From Thermohalobacter berrensis (lineage in GTDB: Bacteria; Bacillota; Clostridia; Tissierellales; Thermohalobacteraceae), in assembly GCF_003609645.1 (NCBI RefSeq), contig NZ_MCIB01000001.1, forward strand, positions 1-64,000: a stretch of DNA of 64,000 nt, given 5' to 3'. The translations under genes and the position numbers were made by a program. Position 1 is the first letter of the stretch. Each line of letters begins with the position of its first letter. Of the stretch, positions 16,516-25,925 are shown piece after piece. The notes under the pieces are model-generated. The model was not told the origin of the DNA. It did not search any database and was given only the letters and a program-made list of their open reading frames with translations.

Positions 16516-16539
16516 AACCCGAAATTTTCGGGTTTTTTT
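16514..16539 (+). terminator. terminator after small gene
   Basis: AACCCGAAA / TTTCGGGTT hairpin with a T7 tail. Confidence 0.92.
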
Positions 16540-16612
16540 ACTTTTAAACTTTTCAAATTTATAAATTACATATAAAATAGAAGTGTATATAGTTTTTAAA
16601 GGAGTAATGCAC

Positions 16613-17236
16613 ATGGAAACAATTATTGTTGAACTTGCAAGAAGTCTTGTTGAAAATAACAAAATATTATCATTCTTTTTTTTCTTTATATCACAAAGTC
16701 TACAGGTATTATTTCCTCCATATCCAGGAGATATGGTTTTAATACTAGAAGGTTATTTATCAGGAATAGCTGAAATTAATATTGTTTTAGTATCATTAAA
16801 TGCTATTTTAGCCACATTTCTTTCATCAATATTACTATATCATATTGGTAAAAAGGAACAGGAAAAAATTTTAAAGTCAAAAATAATTAATTATTTGTTT
16901 GATACTGCAAAGGTAGATAAATTAAGAAATTTATTCGATAATTATGGTCCAGTAGCTATAATTGCTAGTAAGTTTATACCAGGAATTTACTCTGTAACTA
17001 TTCTTGCTGCTGGGATATTTCAAGTTCCAAAAAGGATTGCCTACATATCAATAGCTGTTATTACTGCTTTACATCACATATTATTGATTTATTTGGGGAA
17101 TTTAGTTGGTGAAAACTGGAAAGTCATTTTATATAAAATAGAAGCTTATAATAAGTATGTAATTATTTTGGCTGTTTTAGGTATATTAATATACGGGCTA
17201 TTAATTTTAATAAAAAATAAATTATTTCAAGAGTAA
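16613..17236 (+). CDS. DedA/SNARE-associated family membrane protein
   Basis: A 207-residue polytopic membrane protein. The conserved DedA segment FDNYGPVAIIASKFIPGIYSVTILAAGI is visible at about residues 103-130. The usual basic/acidic positions of the family are only partly kept (F-P-G-D near residue 40, IPG in the core). Family members act as lipid carriers or are needed for membrane-potential homeostasis. The ATG at 16613 is chosen, with AAAGGAG 8 bases upstream; a longer GTG start at 16583 lacks a ribosome site. A DUF1461 gene follows after 15 bases. Confidence 0.88.
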   Translation: METIIVELARSLVENNKILSFFFFFISQSLQVLFPPYPGDMVLILEGYLSGIAEINIVLVSLNAILATFLSSILLYHIGKKEQEKILKSKIINYLFDTAKVDKLRNLFDNYGPVAIIASKFIPGIYSVTILAAGIFQVPKRIAYISIAVITALHHILLIYLGNLVGENWKVILYKIEAYNKYVIILAVLGILIYGLLILIKNKLFQE

Positions 17237-17251
17237 ATATGGGGGGACAAA

Positions 17252-17941
17252 ATGTTTAAAAGGTCAACTATTCTATTTATTGTTTTACTTATAATATTTT
17301 TACCGCTCTTATTATTACTTACTAATGTTGAGATAGCTTCCTTTGATTTAGACTATTTTTCAAAAAAATATGATGAATATAATATTGTTGAAGAAACTGG
17401 TATGGATAAAGAAACTTTAATGGGTGTAACAAAGCAGCTACTAAAATACTTAAAGGGTGATAGAGAAGATATTATTCTTTATGCAAATGTAAATGGTAAA
17501 AGGGAGCAAGTTTTTGAAAGAAGGGAATTATTACACTTAAAGGATGTTAAAAACCTATACCAAAAGGGTTATTTTATTAGAAGAATATCCCTATTTATTT
17601 CTATTTTATCTATTTTATACCTAACATTATTTACAAGGGAAAAACTGCCTAAAGCGCTTATATTTACTTCAATTATTCCTTTGGGTTTTATGTTAGTTTT
17701 GGCGATACTTTTAAGTATAGATTTTTACAGATACTTTACATACTTTCATGAAATATTTTTTAGTAATGACTTATGGCTGTTAAATCCAAAGACCGATATT
17801 TTAATTCAAATGTATCCACTTCAATTTTTTAATAGTATAGCATATAGAATAATTACCTACTTTGTTATAGAACTTGTTATAATATTTATTATTGGATTTG
17901 TCTTATTAAAAATTCAAAACAGAGAACTTATTAAAAGCTGA
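17252..17941 (+). CDS. TIGR01906/DUF1461 family integral membrane protein
   Basis: 229 residues with an N-terminal membrane anchor (residues ~5-27), an outer domain with ETGMDKETLMGVTKQLLKYLKGD and FERRELLHLKDVKNLYQKG, then three more membrane helices. That layout and those motifs match the DUF1461 family, whose function is not known. It is probably co-transcribed with the DedA-like gene. A good terminator follows directly. Confidence 0.85.
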   Translation: MFKRSTILFIVLLIIFLPLLLLLTNVEIASFDLDYFSKKYDEYNIVEETGMDKETLMGVTKQLLKYLKGDREDIILYANVNGKREQVFERRELLHLKDVKNLYQKGYFIRRISLFISILSILYLTLFTREKLPKALIFTSIIPLGFMLVLAILLSIDFYRYFTYFHEIFFSNDLWLLNPKTDILIQMYPLQFFNSIAYRIITYFVIELVIIFIIGFVLLKIQNRELIKS

Positions 17942-17967
17942 TGGATATAGAATCCATCGGCTTTTTT
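17934..17967 (+). terminator. terminator after DUF1461 gene
   Basis: A 12-bp stem (17934-17945 with 17953-17964, one G-U) and T tail; the left arm overlaps the gene's last codons. Confidence 0.9.
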
Positions 17968-18057
17968 TACGTAAAAAATAATATAATTAAAACATGTTAT
18001 ATAAAACATAAAATATGGGAATTATTTAGATAAACATATTAATCGGGAGGTTTTGTT

Positions 18058-19032
18058 ATGGCAGATAAAAGTTTTTCAAAAAACATTATAGATAATGTGA
18101 AAAAGTTACTTAAGAAAAGGAAAATAAAAAGATTCTATATGGAAGAGTTAAATGAGGGTAAAAGCCACATTGCCATGATATTAGATAGCTTTTTTATTAG
18201 ATTTTTTATTACCATCATATTTTTTGTATATATGTACTTTTTAACAAATGATATGCTTTTTGCTATAGCAATAACTATACAAGTTTTTATCTTATTAAAC
18301 TTACTAATATATAAAATAAATAAAATGAGATTTATAAAAAATGTAAAAGCTATAAATGAAAGATTGGCAAAGAACAAGATTAAAAAAGATTTTTTAAATA
18401 AAACACCAGTTGAATTTGTTGAAGAAATGAAAGATATTCTAGAAAAATGTGGGATTAATGACTTAAAATTAAAATATGAAAAAGATTTAGATATAATTGG
18501 AAAATTCCAAGGTAATACTGTTGGCATTAAATGTTTTCAATATGAAGATGATTATAAGGTTACTGTTAATGAGATTAGGGATTTTTTCTTATCATTAAGA
18601 ACATTAGAGATAGATCAAGGAATTGTAATAACTACTTCTTCATTTTCAGAAGATGTTAAAGACTTTTTACCTAAATTAGAAAAATATACGAAGTTATATT
18701 TATTTAATTTAGATGGATTAATAAAATTATTAAAAAAAGCCAATTCTTATCCAACTAAAAAAGAAATAGATAGTATGATTTTAAATAAAGTAGCAGATAA
18801 GAAAACTAAAATTAAAGAATACAGGGAAGTTGTATTATCAAAGGGGAAAACCTTTAAGTATTTTATGGTGGGGATTTTAATTCTTATTTGGGGTAGAATA
18901 ACACCTTATGAACTTTACTATAGAATAGCAGCCTATGTTTTATTTTTCCTTGGTATTATATCTATAGGTAAATTTATTATTACTTATCTTTTAGAAGAAT
19001 CGACGAATATAGAAGAAGATAGTCTATTTTAA
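18058..19032 (+). CDS. membrane-anchored Mrr/restriction-endonuclease-fold protein
   Basis: 324 residues. Two membrane helices at ~43-85, a cytoplasmic domain at ~115-230 and two further membrane helices at ~262-310. The central domain resembles the Mrr_cat restriction-endonuclease-like fold: LKYEKDLDIIGKFQGNTVG, then GIKC, VTVNEIRDFFLSL and GIVITTSSFSEDVKDF. The catalytic D-(E/Q)xK set seems degenerate: Asp145 is present, but the expected E/Q before Lys158 reads Gly156. It may bind rather than cut DNA. GGGAGG precedes the ATG. It stands alone between hairpins. Confidence 0.7.
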   Translation: MADKSFSKNIIDNVKKLLKKRKIKRFYMEELNEGKSHIAMILDSFFIRFFITIIFFVYMYFLTNDMLFAIAITIQVFILLNLLIYKINKMRFIKNVKAINERLAKNKIKKDFLNKTPVEFVEEMKDILEKCGINDLKLKYEKDLDIIGKFQGNTVGIKCFQYEDDYKVTVNEIRDFFLSLRTLEIDQGIVITTSSFSEDVKDFLPKLEKYTKLYLFNLDGLIKLLKKANSYPTKKEIDSMILNKVADKKTKIKEYREVVLSKGKTFKYFMVGILILIWGRITPYELYYRIAAYVLFFLGIISIGKFIITYLLEESTNIEEDSLF

Positions 19033-19091
19033 TGGATTTATTTACAAATATAACAATTTATCATAAAATATTACTATAAAACATGCTATTT

Positions 19092-19123
19092 CTAAAAGCT
19101 ACTAGTAAACTAGTAGCTTTTAG
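19092..19123. terminator. 15-bp palindromic hairpin between genes
   Basis: CTAAAAGCTACTAGT (19092-19106) and its exact complement at 19109-19123. No T run follows, so it may be a terminator of the upstream gene, an operator or an mRNA-stabilising hairpin for the downstream gene, whose ribosome site begins four bases later. Confidence 0.5.
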
Positions 19124-19138
19124 TATAGGGGGATTGTA

Positions 19139-19711
19139 ATGAACAAAGTATTAGCTATAATGGGAAGTCCTAGAAAAGGGAAAAATACAGATATACTATT
19201 AAATATGGTTATTAAAGGAATTAAGAAAAATGGTAACAATGTAGAAAAGATTTATCTTAGTGATATGGAATTAAATCCTTGTACTGGATGTAATTATTGT
19301 GCTAAAAGAGGAGAATGTGTTATAAATGATGATATACAAAAACTATACGATAAATTTAATGATAGTGATGGAATAATTTTAGCATCACCTTTATACTTTA
19401 ATACTGTAAGTAGTATAGCTAAAATTATGATTGATAGGTGCCAGGTTTATTGGTCTAACAAGTTTGTTCTAAAGAATCCATATATAGACACAACTAAGGA
19501 TAGAATAGGAATGTTTATTTGTGTGGGTGGTGCCCCCTACAATAGGAAACATTTTGATGGATGTTTTCCTGTAATTGATTTGTTTTTTAAAGCAATAAAT
19601 ACAACGTACAAATATAATATTCTTGTTTCAGATACTGATAAAGTACCTGTATGGAATAGAAAGGATATTTTGGCTAAAGCATATAGTATGGGAAATAAAT
19701 TTTTTGATTAA
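19139..19711 (+). CDS. NADPH-dependent FMN reductase / iron-sulfur flavoprotein-like
   Basis: A 190-residue flavodoxin-fold protein. The FMN loop is at the N-terminus (MGSPRKGKNTDILL). Next comes CTGCNYCAKRGECV, the cysteine pattern of the iron-sulfur flavoprotein group, then ILASPLYFNTVSSIAKIMIDRC. Such proteins move electrons from ferredoxin or NAD(P)H in anaerobes. The compact cysteine motif may bind a 4Fe-4S cluster. It is followed after 12 bases by the thiamine-binding family gene. Confidence 0.88.
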   Translation: MNKVLAIMGSPRKGKNTDILLNMVIKGIKKNGNNVEKIYLSDMELNPCTGCNYCAKRGECVINDDIQKLYDKFNDSDGIILASPLYFNTVSSIAKIMIDRCQVYWSNKFVLKNPYIDTTKDRIGMFICVGGAPYNRKHFDGCFPVIDLFFKAINTTYKYNILVSDTDKVPVWNRKDILAKAYSMGNKFFD

Positions 19712-19723
19712 GGAGGTGAAAAA

Positions 19724-20026
19724 ATGGCAATAGTTGAAGTTACAATTGTTCCATTAGGAACAGGAGATACTAGTTTAAGTAGATATGTGGCAAAGTGTCA
19801 CGAAATTCTTAAGAGAGAAGAGGAAATAAAATATCAGCTTACACCTATGGGAACAATTATAGAAGGTGATTTGGATAAAATATTATCAACTATAAGAAAA
19901 ATGCATGAAGTACCTTTTGGAGAAGGGGCCAAGAGGGTTTCAACACAAATAAAGATAGATGATAGAAGGGATAAGGAAACTAGTATGGAAAGAAAGGTAA
20001 AGGCAGTTGAAAGTAAATTAAAATAA
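19724..20026 (+). CDS. MTH1187/YkoF-type thiamine-binding protein
   Basis: A 100-residue small ferredoxin-like-fold protein of the DUF77 (MTH1187) family: VEVTIVPLGTGDTSLSRYVAKC, then YQLTPMGTIIEGD and HEVPFGEGAKRVSTQIKIDDRRD. Members bind thiamine or a related pyrimidine in their dimer/tetramer. AAGGAGGTG precedes the start. It is co-directional with the flavoprotein gene. No TPP riboswitch is visible here, unlike at thiT. Confidence 0.9.
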   Translation: MAIVEVTIVPLGTGDTSLSRYVAKCHEILKREEEIKYQLTPMGTIIEGDLDKILSTIRKMHEVPFGEGAKRVSTQIKIDDRRDKETSMERKVKAVESKLK

Positions 20027-20076
20027 CAAAATATAATAAACTTTATTACATAAAACTTCAAATTATTAAATTACAT

Positions 20077-20106
20077 GGCTCGACCTTTATGGCGAGCCTA
20101 ATATTT
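20077..20106 (+). terminator. weak terminator before aro operon
   Basis: GGCTCG (20077-20082) with CGAGCC (20093-20098), followed by TAATATTTTT. Confidence 0.55.
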
Positions 20107-20202
20107 TTCCAAAAAGATTAAAAGACATTGAGAATATTTGGTGATTAATTTAAACGACTTAAAATATACTAGTAATTATAGTATACGAAGGGAGTAGAAT
20201 TT

Positions 20203-21354
20203 ATGCTTAAATTTTTAACGGCAGGAGAATCCCATGGCAAAGGGCTAGTTGGTATTATCGAGGGTTTACCGGCTAATTTAAATATAGATATAGAGTTTAT
20301 TAATAATGAATTAAAGAGAAGGCAAAAAGGATATGGTAGAGGTAAGAGGATGGATATAGAAAGGGATAAAATTGAGATAATATCAGGTATTAGAAATGGG
20401 AAAACTTTGGGAAGTCCTATTGCAATGATTATTAAGAATAGAGATTGGGAAAATTGGAAGGAAATTATGGATGTAGAGAATATAAGATTACCTAAAGAAA
20501 AAATAGTTACAAGACCTAGGCCAGGCCATGGAGATTTGGCTGGTGCTATTAAATATAACCATAAGGATATAAGAAATATACTTGAAAGGGCCAGTGCAAG
20601 AGAAACAGCAATGAGGGTTGCAGTAGGTTCAATTGCAAAACAGTTATTGAAAGCTTTTGACATAGAGATATATAGTCATGTAATTCAGATCGGAAAAGTA
20701 AAAGTTGAAACTAAAAATATAAATAAAGAACAATTAGAAATGGCAGATAGGTCACCAGTTAGAGTTTTAGATAAACAAGCTGAGAATCAAATAATAACAG
20801 AAATAGATAAAACGAAGGAAAAAGGAGATACTTTAGGTGGCTTATTTGAAGTTGTAGCATATAATGTACCTATTGGATTAGGTAGTCATGTAAACTGGGA
20901 TAGAAAGCTCGATGGAAAAATTGCTCAAGGCATGATGTCACTTCAGGGAGTAAAAGGTGTAGAAATTGGAATGGGTTTTGAAAGTGCAAGAAGATTAGGG
21001 TCTGAAGTACATGATGAAATATATTATGAAAACCAGTATTATAGAAAGACTAATAATGCTGGAGGTATAGAGGCGGGTATTTCTAATGGAAATAATATAA
21101 TAGTAAAATGTGCAATGAAACCTATCCCTTCTTTAGGGAGCCCTTTAAATAGTGTTGATATGGAAACCAAAAAAGCCTTTGAAGCCCAAAAAGAAAGGGC
21201 TGACGTATGTGCTGTACCTTCGGCAAGTATTGTAGCAGAACATATCTTAGCTTGGATTCTAGCAAATGAAATTACAATAAAATTTGGAGGAGACAGTATA
21301 AGTGAAATGAAAGATAATTACAATAGATACATAGATTATGTAAATAGTAGGTGA
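20203..21354 (+). CDS. aroC: chorismate synthase
   Basis: A 383-residue FMN-dependent enzyme making chorismate from 5-enolpyruvylshikimate-3-phosphate, the last step of the shikimate pathway. The family signatures are present: [59 protein letters not shown] and the C-terminal AEHILAWIL. The ATG follows AAGGGAG. It is the first gene of aroC-aroB-aroA, with four bases to aroB. Confidence 0.98.
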   Translation: MLKFLTAGESHGKGLVGIIEGLPANLNIDIEFINNELKRRQKGYGRGKRMDIERDKIEIISGIRNGKTLGSPIAMIIKNRDWENWKEIMDVENIRLPKEKIVTRPRPGHGDLAGAIKYNHKDIRNILERASARETAMRVAVGSIAKQLLKAFDIEIYSHVIQIGKVKVETKNINKEQLEMADRSPVRVLDKQAENQIITEIDKTKEKGDTLGGLFEVVAYNVPIGLGSHVNWDRKLDGKIAQGMMSLQGVKGVEIGMGFESARRLGSEVHDEIYYENQYYRKTNNAGGIEAGISNGNNIIVKCAMKPIPSLGSPLNSVDMETKKAFEAQKERADVCAVPSASIVAEHILAWILANEITIKFGGDSISEMKDNYNRYIDYVNSR

Positions 21355-21358
21355 TCCT

Positions 21359-22441
21359 ATGAGAGTTTTAAATGTTGATTTGAAGGATACTAAATATAAC
21401 ATATATGTAGGAGCAGGGATATTTAGTAATATACATGATATACTAAATTCTTTAGATGTTAGTAACGATGTATTTATAATAACAGATGAAAATGTAGGAA
21501 GACTTTATCTAGATAAATGTTTAAGTTATTTAAGGGATTACAAGGTAAACTATTTTATGATTAAACCGGGAGAAAAAAGTAAAAATTTAGAGGTTGCTAA
21601 AGAAATATATAAAAAAATGTTGATAAGTCGATGTGACAGACAAACTACCGTTGTAAGTCTAGGTGGCGGCGTAGTTGGAGATATAGCAGGATTTGTTGCT
21701 TCAACATATATGAGGGGAATAGATTTTATACAGGTACCTACTACTTTATTAGCACAGGTGGATAGTAGTGTTGGAGGCAAAGTTGCAGTAAATTTTGATT
21801 CATATAAAAATATTATAGGCGCTTTTTATCAACCAAGGACAGTAATTATTGATGTTAATTTTCTTGAAACATTAAGTAAAAGGGACTTTTTTTCAGGCTT
21901 AGGTGAAGTAGTAAAATACGGACTGATTAAAAATTATGATTTTTTTAATTGGTTAAGGAATAACTTTAAAAAAATTATCCAATTAGATAAGGAATGTTTA
22001 GTAAATATAATTATGGAATCATTAAAAATAAAAAGAGATGTAGTTGAAATTGATGAAAGGGATAAAGGAATAAGAAGGATATTAAATTTTGGTCATACAA
22101 TAGGACATGGAATTGAATCTTTAGATAATTTCAATAGATATAAACATGGTGAGGCAGTGGCTTTAGGAATAGTATATGAAAGCTTTATAAGTAAAAAATT
22201 AGATATGATAGATGAAAAATATTTTAAGGAAATCACTGATATGGTAAGCAAAATAGTTGAATTAAAAGCTTTTAATGATAAAGAAATAAAAGAAATAATG
22301 AAAAAAATGGAACATGATAAAAAGAAGATAAACAATAAAAATGTTTTTGTTCTTCCAATTGGAAAAGGGAAGGTAGATATATTTACTGAAACAGATAAAA
22401 AGGTAATTATAAAAAGTTTAAAGGATGGGGTAAAATTATGA
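21359..22441 (+). CDS. aroB: 3-dehydroquinate synthase
   Basis: 360 residues; NAD- and zinc-dependent closure of DAHP to 3-dehydroquinate, an early shikimate-pathway step. Visible are the NAD site SLGGGVVGDIAGF, PTTLLAQVDSSVGGK and the metal ligands in NFGHTIGHGIE and YKHGEAVALG. Its end overlaps the aroA start by four bases (ATGA), so translation is coupled. No DAHP synthase, aroE or aroK is in this window. Confidence 0.98.
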   Translation: MRVLNVDLKDTKYNIYVGAGIFSNIHDILNSLDVSNDVFIITDENVGRLYLDKCLSYLRDYKVNYFMIKPGEKSKNLEVAKEIYKKMLISRCDRQTTVVSLGGGVVGDIAGFVASTYMRGIDFIQVPTTLLAQVDSSVGGKVAVNFDSYKNIIGAFYQPRTVIIDVNFLETLSKRDFFSGLGEVVKYGLIKNYDFFNWLRNNFKKIIQLDKECLVNIIMESLKIKRDVVEIDERDKGIRRILNFGHTIGHGIESLDNFNRYKHGEAVALGIVYESFISKKLDMIDEKYFKEITDMVSKIVELKAFNDKEIKEIMKKMEHDKKKINNKNVFVLPIGKGKVDIFTETDKKVIIKSLKDGVKL

Positions 22442-23718
22442 AAATAAAAGGTGGTAATGTTTATTTAAAGGGTGAAATAGAAGTTCCAGGTGACAAATCT
22501 ATATCCCATAGGGCAATTATGATTGGTGCTCTATCTGATGGTAGAACAGAAGTACATAATTTTTTATTAGGTAAAGATTGTTTATCTACAGTAGAATGCT
22601 TTAGAAATATGGGTGTTAATATTGATATTAAAAAAAATAAGGTTTTTATTGAGGGACCTGGCTTAAAAGGACTTAAAGAACCTAAAAAAACTTTAAATGT
22701 CGGAAATTCAGGTACTACAATAAGACTATTAAGTGGAATACTGGCAGGGCAAAATTTTACATCTTATATAACTGGTGATAAATCAATACAGAGAAGACCA
22801 ATGGACAGGATTATTACACCCTTAAGAAAAATGGGGGCAAATATAAAAGGAAAAGATGATAAGTTTGCTCCTTTAGAAATTAGACCATCAAATAGGTTAA
22901 AGGGTATCACATATAAACAGCCAGTTGCAAGTGCTCAGGTTAAATCTTGTTTATTATTTGCTGGGCTTTATTCTGAAGGTATTACAAAAGTTATTCAGCC
23001 GAAAATATCTAGAGACCATACCGAAAGAATGCTTAAATATTTTGGTGCTGATATTAAAGTTACTGGAAATGAAGTATATATAAAATCAGGAAATAAATTA
23101 AAAGGTAAAAAAGTTATAGTACCAGGTGATATATCTTCAGCAGCCTTTTTTATGGTTGCTGCATTAATACTTAAAGGTTCTAAATTAACTTTAAAGAATG
23201 TTGGATTAAATGAAACACGAACAGGTATAATTGACGTTCTAAAGGCAATGGGAGGTAATATTAAAATCAGTAATCTTAAGACTGTTAACAATGAACCTAT
23301 AGGTGATATTCATGTAAAACACTCTAAGTTAAAGGGAGTAACTATAGAAGGTGACTTAATTCCAAGACTTATTGATGAAATACCAATAATTGCTGTTGCT
23401 GCATCAGTTGCAGAGGGGACAACTATCATAAAAGATGCAAGTGAGCTAAAAGTTAAGGAAAGTAACAGAATAAAGGCAATGGTAGATGAACTAACTAAAA
23501 TGGGGGTAGATATAGAAGAAAGGGAAGATGGGATGATTATAAAGGGAAATAAAAAGTTAAATTCAGCATTTTTAAAAACATATGCTGATCATAGAATAGC
23601 AATGTCTTTAAGTATTGCTTCTTTATATGCAGATGGTGAGTCTGAATTAGAAGAAACAGATAGTATAGCAGTTTCTTTTCCAAATTTCTTTAATTTAGTG
23701 GATAAAGTTAAAAGTTAA
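22438..23718 (+). CDS. aroA: 3-phosphoshikimate 1-carboxyvinyltransferase (EPSP synthase)
   Basis: A 426-residue enzyme that adds enolpyruvate to shikimate-3-phosphate. Motifs: VPGDKSISHRAIMIGAL at the N-terminus, LNVGNSGTTIRLLSGIL, VASAQVKSCLLFAGLYS and the C-terminal TYADHRIAMSLSIASL. The sequence NSGTT in the substrate loop, rather than GNAGT, suggests the class II-like Gram-positive form, but I cannot test inhibitor sensitivity from sequence. It overlaps aroB by four bases. Confidence 0.97.
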   Translation: MKIKGGNVYLKGEIEVPGDKSISHRAIMIGALSDGRTEVHNFLLGKDCLSTVECFRNMGVNIDIKKNKVFIEGPGLKGLKEPKKTLNVGNSGTTIRLLSGILAGQNFTSYITGDKSIQRRPMDRIITPLRKMGANIKGKDDKFAPLEIRPSNRLKGITYKQPVASAQVKSCLLFAGLYSEGITKVIQPKISRDHTERMLKYFGADIKVTGNEVYIKSGNKLKGKKVIVPGDISSAAFFMVAALILKGSKLTLKNVGLNETRTGIIDVLKAMGGNIKISNLKTVNNEPIGDIHVKHSKLKGVTIEGDLIPRLIDEIPIIAVAASVAEGTTIIKDASELKVKESNRIKAMVDELTKMGVDIEEREDGMIIKGNKKLNSAFLKTYADHRIAMSLSIASLYADGESELEETDSIAVSFPNFFNLVDKVKS

Positions 23719-23744
23719 TAAGTTGTTTATTAAAGGGGGATATT

Positions 23745-24290
23745 ATGGGGATAAATAATAAATATAAACTTAAAAATAATAAAGCTCTAATTATACGTGA
23801 AGCAGAACCTTGTGATGCTAAAGATCTTATACAATATATAAACAAAGTAGCTGGAGAATCTGACAACTTAACCTTTGGGGAAGGGGAATTTAATGTAAAT
23901 GTTGAACAGGAGAAGAAAATAATACAAAACAGTTTAAATTCTCCAAGGGATTTATTCTTAATAGCTGAAGTAGATGGAAGGATTGTTGGAAATCTTACTT
24001 TTCGATCAGGCAAAAGACCAAGAACCAAACATTCTGGAGAATTTGGAATTACAGTGTTAAAAAAATACTGGGGACTTGGAATTGGGAAGTTACTTATGAA
24101 AACACTATTAGATTGGGCTAAAAGTGAAGGGCAAATAAAAAAGATTAACTTAAGGGTTCGCTTTGATAATCATAAAGCTATAAAACTATATGAAAAAATG
24201 GGATTTGAAAAGGAAGGAAAAATTAAAAGGGGATTTTTAGTTAATGGCAAATTTATCGATATTATTGCAATGGGTATATGTTTAGATTAA
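23745..24290 (+). CDS. GNAT family N-acetyltransferase
   Basis: 181 residues with a single GNAT domain: ESDNLTFGEGEFNVNVEQEK, FGITVLKKYWGLGIGKLLMKTL (acetyl-CoA loop) and NHKAIKLYEKMGFEKEGKIKRGFLVNGKFIDI. The layout resembles the RimJ/RimL-PhnO-like group that acetylates small amines or protein N-termini. It starts 26 bases after aroA behind AAAGGGGG. It may be carried on the aro transcript, but no functional link is evident. Confidence 0.9.
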   Translation: MGINNKYKLKNNKALIIREAEPCDAKDLIQYINKVAGESDNLTFGEGEFNVNVEQEKKIIQNSLNSPRDLFLIAEVDGRIVGNLTFRSGKRPRTKHSGEFGITVLKKYWGLGIGKLLMKTLLDWAKSEGQIKKINLRVRFDNHKAIKLYEKMGFEKEGKIKRGFLVNGKFIDIIAMGICLD

Positions 24291-24452
24291 TAATTATTTG
24301 ATTTTTATAAAAGAAAGAATTATAATTTTATTGGCAAAATAATTTCCTTGGAAATATCTGTTTAAATTAAAAATACCATATGCTACAATTATAGTATAAT
24401 GGTTAGAAAAATAACAAATTTTAGAAAAATATTATATTAAGGGGGTATACTT

Positions 24453-25025
24453 ATGAGAAAAGAATTACCAATTGCATTATCAAACAGACACGTTCACTTA
24501 AGTGAGGAACACATCAAAGTTTTATTTGGAGAAGGTTATGAATTAACTAAAAAGAAGGATTTATCTCAGCCAGGACAGTTTGCTGCTGAAGAAAAGGTTG
24601 ATCTAGTTGGACCAAAGGGAACTATTAAAGGTGTAAGGGTATTAGGACCAGCTAGAAAAGAAACTCAAGTAGAAATATCTCTAACTGATAGCTTTAAATT
24701 AGGTGTTAAAGCACCAGTAAGAAATTCTGGGGATTTAGATGGAAGCCCTGGAGCAAAACTAGTTGGACCAAATGGAGAAGTTGAATTAGAAAAGGGAGTA
24801 ATAGCAGCTGCAAGACATATACATATGCATACAGATGATGCTGAAGAATTTGGAGTTAAAGATAAGGATATTGTAAAAGTAAAAGTAGGAGGAGAAAGAG
24901 GATTAGTGTTTGAAAATGTTCTAGTTAGAGTTAGTCCAAAGTATGCTTTAGAAATGCACGTTGATATAGATGAAGGTAATGCAGCTGGAGTTAAAAATGG
25001 AGAAATGGTTGAATTAATTAAATAG
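24453..25025 (+). CDS. pduL: phosphate propanoyltransferase (PduL-type phosphotransacylase)
   Basis: A 190-residue two-beta-barrel zinc enzyme that swaps acyl groups between CoA and phosphate. Metal-binding His residues are visible in ALSNRHVHLSEEH, AARHIHMHTDD and ALEMHVDID. No N-terminal encapsulation extension is present, and no microcompartment shell genes are nearby, so it is probably a cytosolic form. It forms a pair with deoC, 14 bases on. A link through acetaldehyde from deoxyribose breakdown to acetyl-CoA to acetyl phosphate is plausible, but the needed aldehyde dehydrogenase is not here. Confidence 0.95.
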   Translation: MRKELPIALSNRHVHLSEEHIKVLFGEGYELTKKKDLSQPGQFAAEEKVDLVGPKGTIKGVRVLGPARKETQVEISLTDSFKLGVKAPVRNSGDLDGSPGAKLVGPNGEVELEKGVIAAARHIHMHTDDAEEFGVKDKDIVKVKVGGERGLVFENVLVRVSPKYALEMHVDIDEGNAAGVKNGEMVELIK

Positions 25026-25039
25026 ATGGAGGTACTTAA

Positions 25040-25711
25040 ATGAAACAAATTGCATCAATAATAGATCATACTATTCTAAAACCTGATACTAAAAAAGAAG
25101 ATGTAAAAAAAATATGTGAAGAAGCCAAAAAATATGGTTTTGCTTCTGTATGTGTTAATCCTTATTATGTAAAATATGTAAAGGAACTATTAAAAGATTC
25201 TAACATAAAAGTAACATCAGTTATAGGTTTTCCTTTAGGTAGCACCCTTAAAGAGGTAAAGGCATTTGAAGCTAAAAAGGCTGTTGAAAATGGAGCAGAT
25301 GAGTTAGATATGGTTATAAATATAGGGGCACTTAAGGATAAGGATTATGATACTGTAAAAGAAGATATAGAGGCAGTAGTAGAAGCTTCAGGAGAAGATA
25401 CAATTGTAAAGGTTATAATAGAAACTTGCCTTTTAACTGATGATGAAAAAATTATTGCTAGTAAACTAGCAAAGGAAGCAGGAGCAGATTTTGTTAAGAC
25501 TTCTACAGGTTTTAGTACAGGCGGTGCAACAGTTGAAGATGTAGAATTAATGAGAAATACTGTTGGAGAAGAAATGGGTGTTAAAGCTTCAGGAGGAGTA
25601 AGAGATATTGAAAAGGCTAAAAAGATGATTAAAGCAGGTGCTACTAGAATAGGAGCAAGCTCATCTGTAGCAATAGTAGAAGGCCAAAAAGTAGATAGTA
25701 ATGGATATTAA
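25040..25711 (+). CDS. deoC: deoxyribose-phosphate aldolase
   Basis: A 223-residue class I aldolase that splits 2-deoxyribose-5-phosphate into glyceraldehyde-3-phosphate and acetaldehyde. Visible are [26 protein letters not shown], the Schiff-base lysine in [14 protein letters not shown] and [17 protein letters not shown]. It is translated just after pduL (GGAGG before its ATG), and a strong terminator follows. Confidence 0.97.
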   Translation: MKQIASIIDHTILKPDTKKEDVKKICEEAKKYGFASVCVNPYYVKYVKELLKDSNIKVTSVIGFPLGSTLKEVKAFEAKKAVENGADELDMVINIGALKDKDYDTVKEDIEAVVEASGEDTIVKVIIETCLLTDDEKIIASKLAKEAGADFVKTSTGFSTGGATVEDVELMRNTVGEEMGVKASGGVRDIEKAKKMIKAGATRIGASSSVAIVEGQKVDSNGY

Positions 25712-25740
25712 AGTTAAAATACATTGAAGTTAAAGATTTA

Positions 25741-25784
25741 AAAAGAACAAAATGGGTAAAAAGACCTATTTTGTTCTTTTTTTT
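25741..25784 (+). terminator. terminator of pduL-deoC
   Basis: A 17-bp stem (25741-25757 with 25764-25780, one G-U) followed by a run of T. Confidence 0.93.
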
Positions 25785-25925
25785 CACAAATAAAGGTGAA
25801 ATATGGTAAAAGTGAGAAATTATAAATGTGATAGATATATGTGGATTAAGATGGTTTAAGTTATATTAGAGTGATAAAATAGCTAATTAACCATAAGTAA
25901 TAATAATTATTTAGGAGGAAAGTTT

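Noticed and set aside
19092-19123. Mobile-element relation between this hairpin and the similar one at 38106-38128
   Set aside because: They share only the CTACTAG/CTAGTAG core, with different flanks; a simple hairpin is sufficient.
20169-20663. 164-codon minus-strand frame opposite aroC
   Set aside because: Hydrophobic by antisense composition only; lies wholly over a certain aroC.
24665-25048. 127-codon minus-strand frame opposite pduL
   Set aside because: No ribosome site or recognisable motif; pduL on the plus strand is certain.
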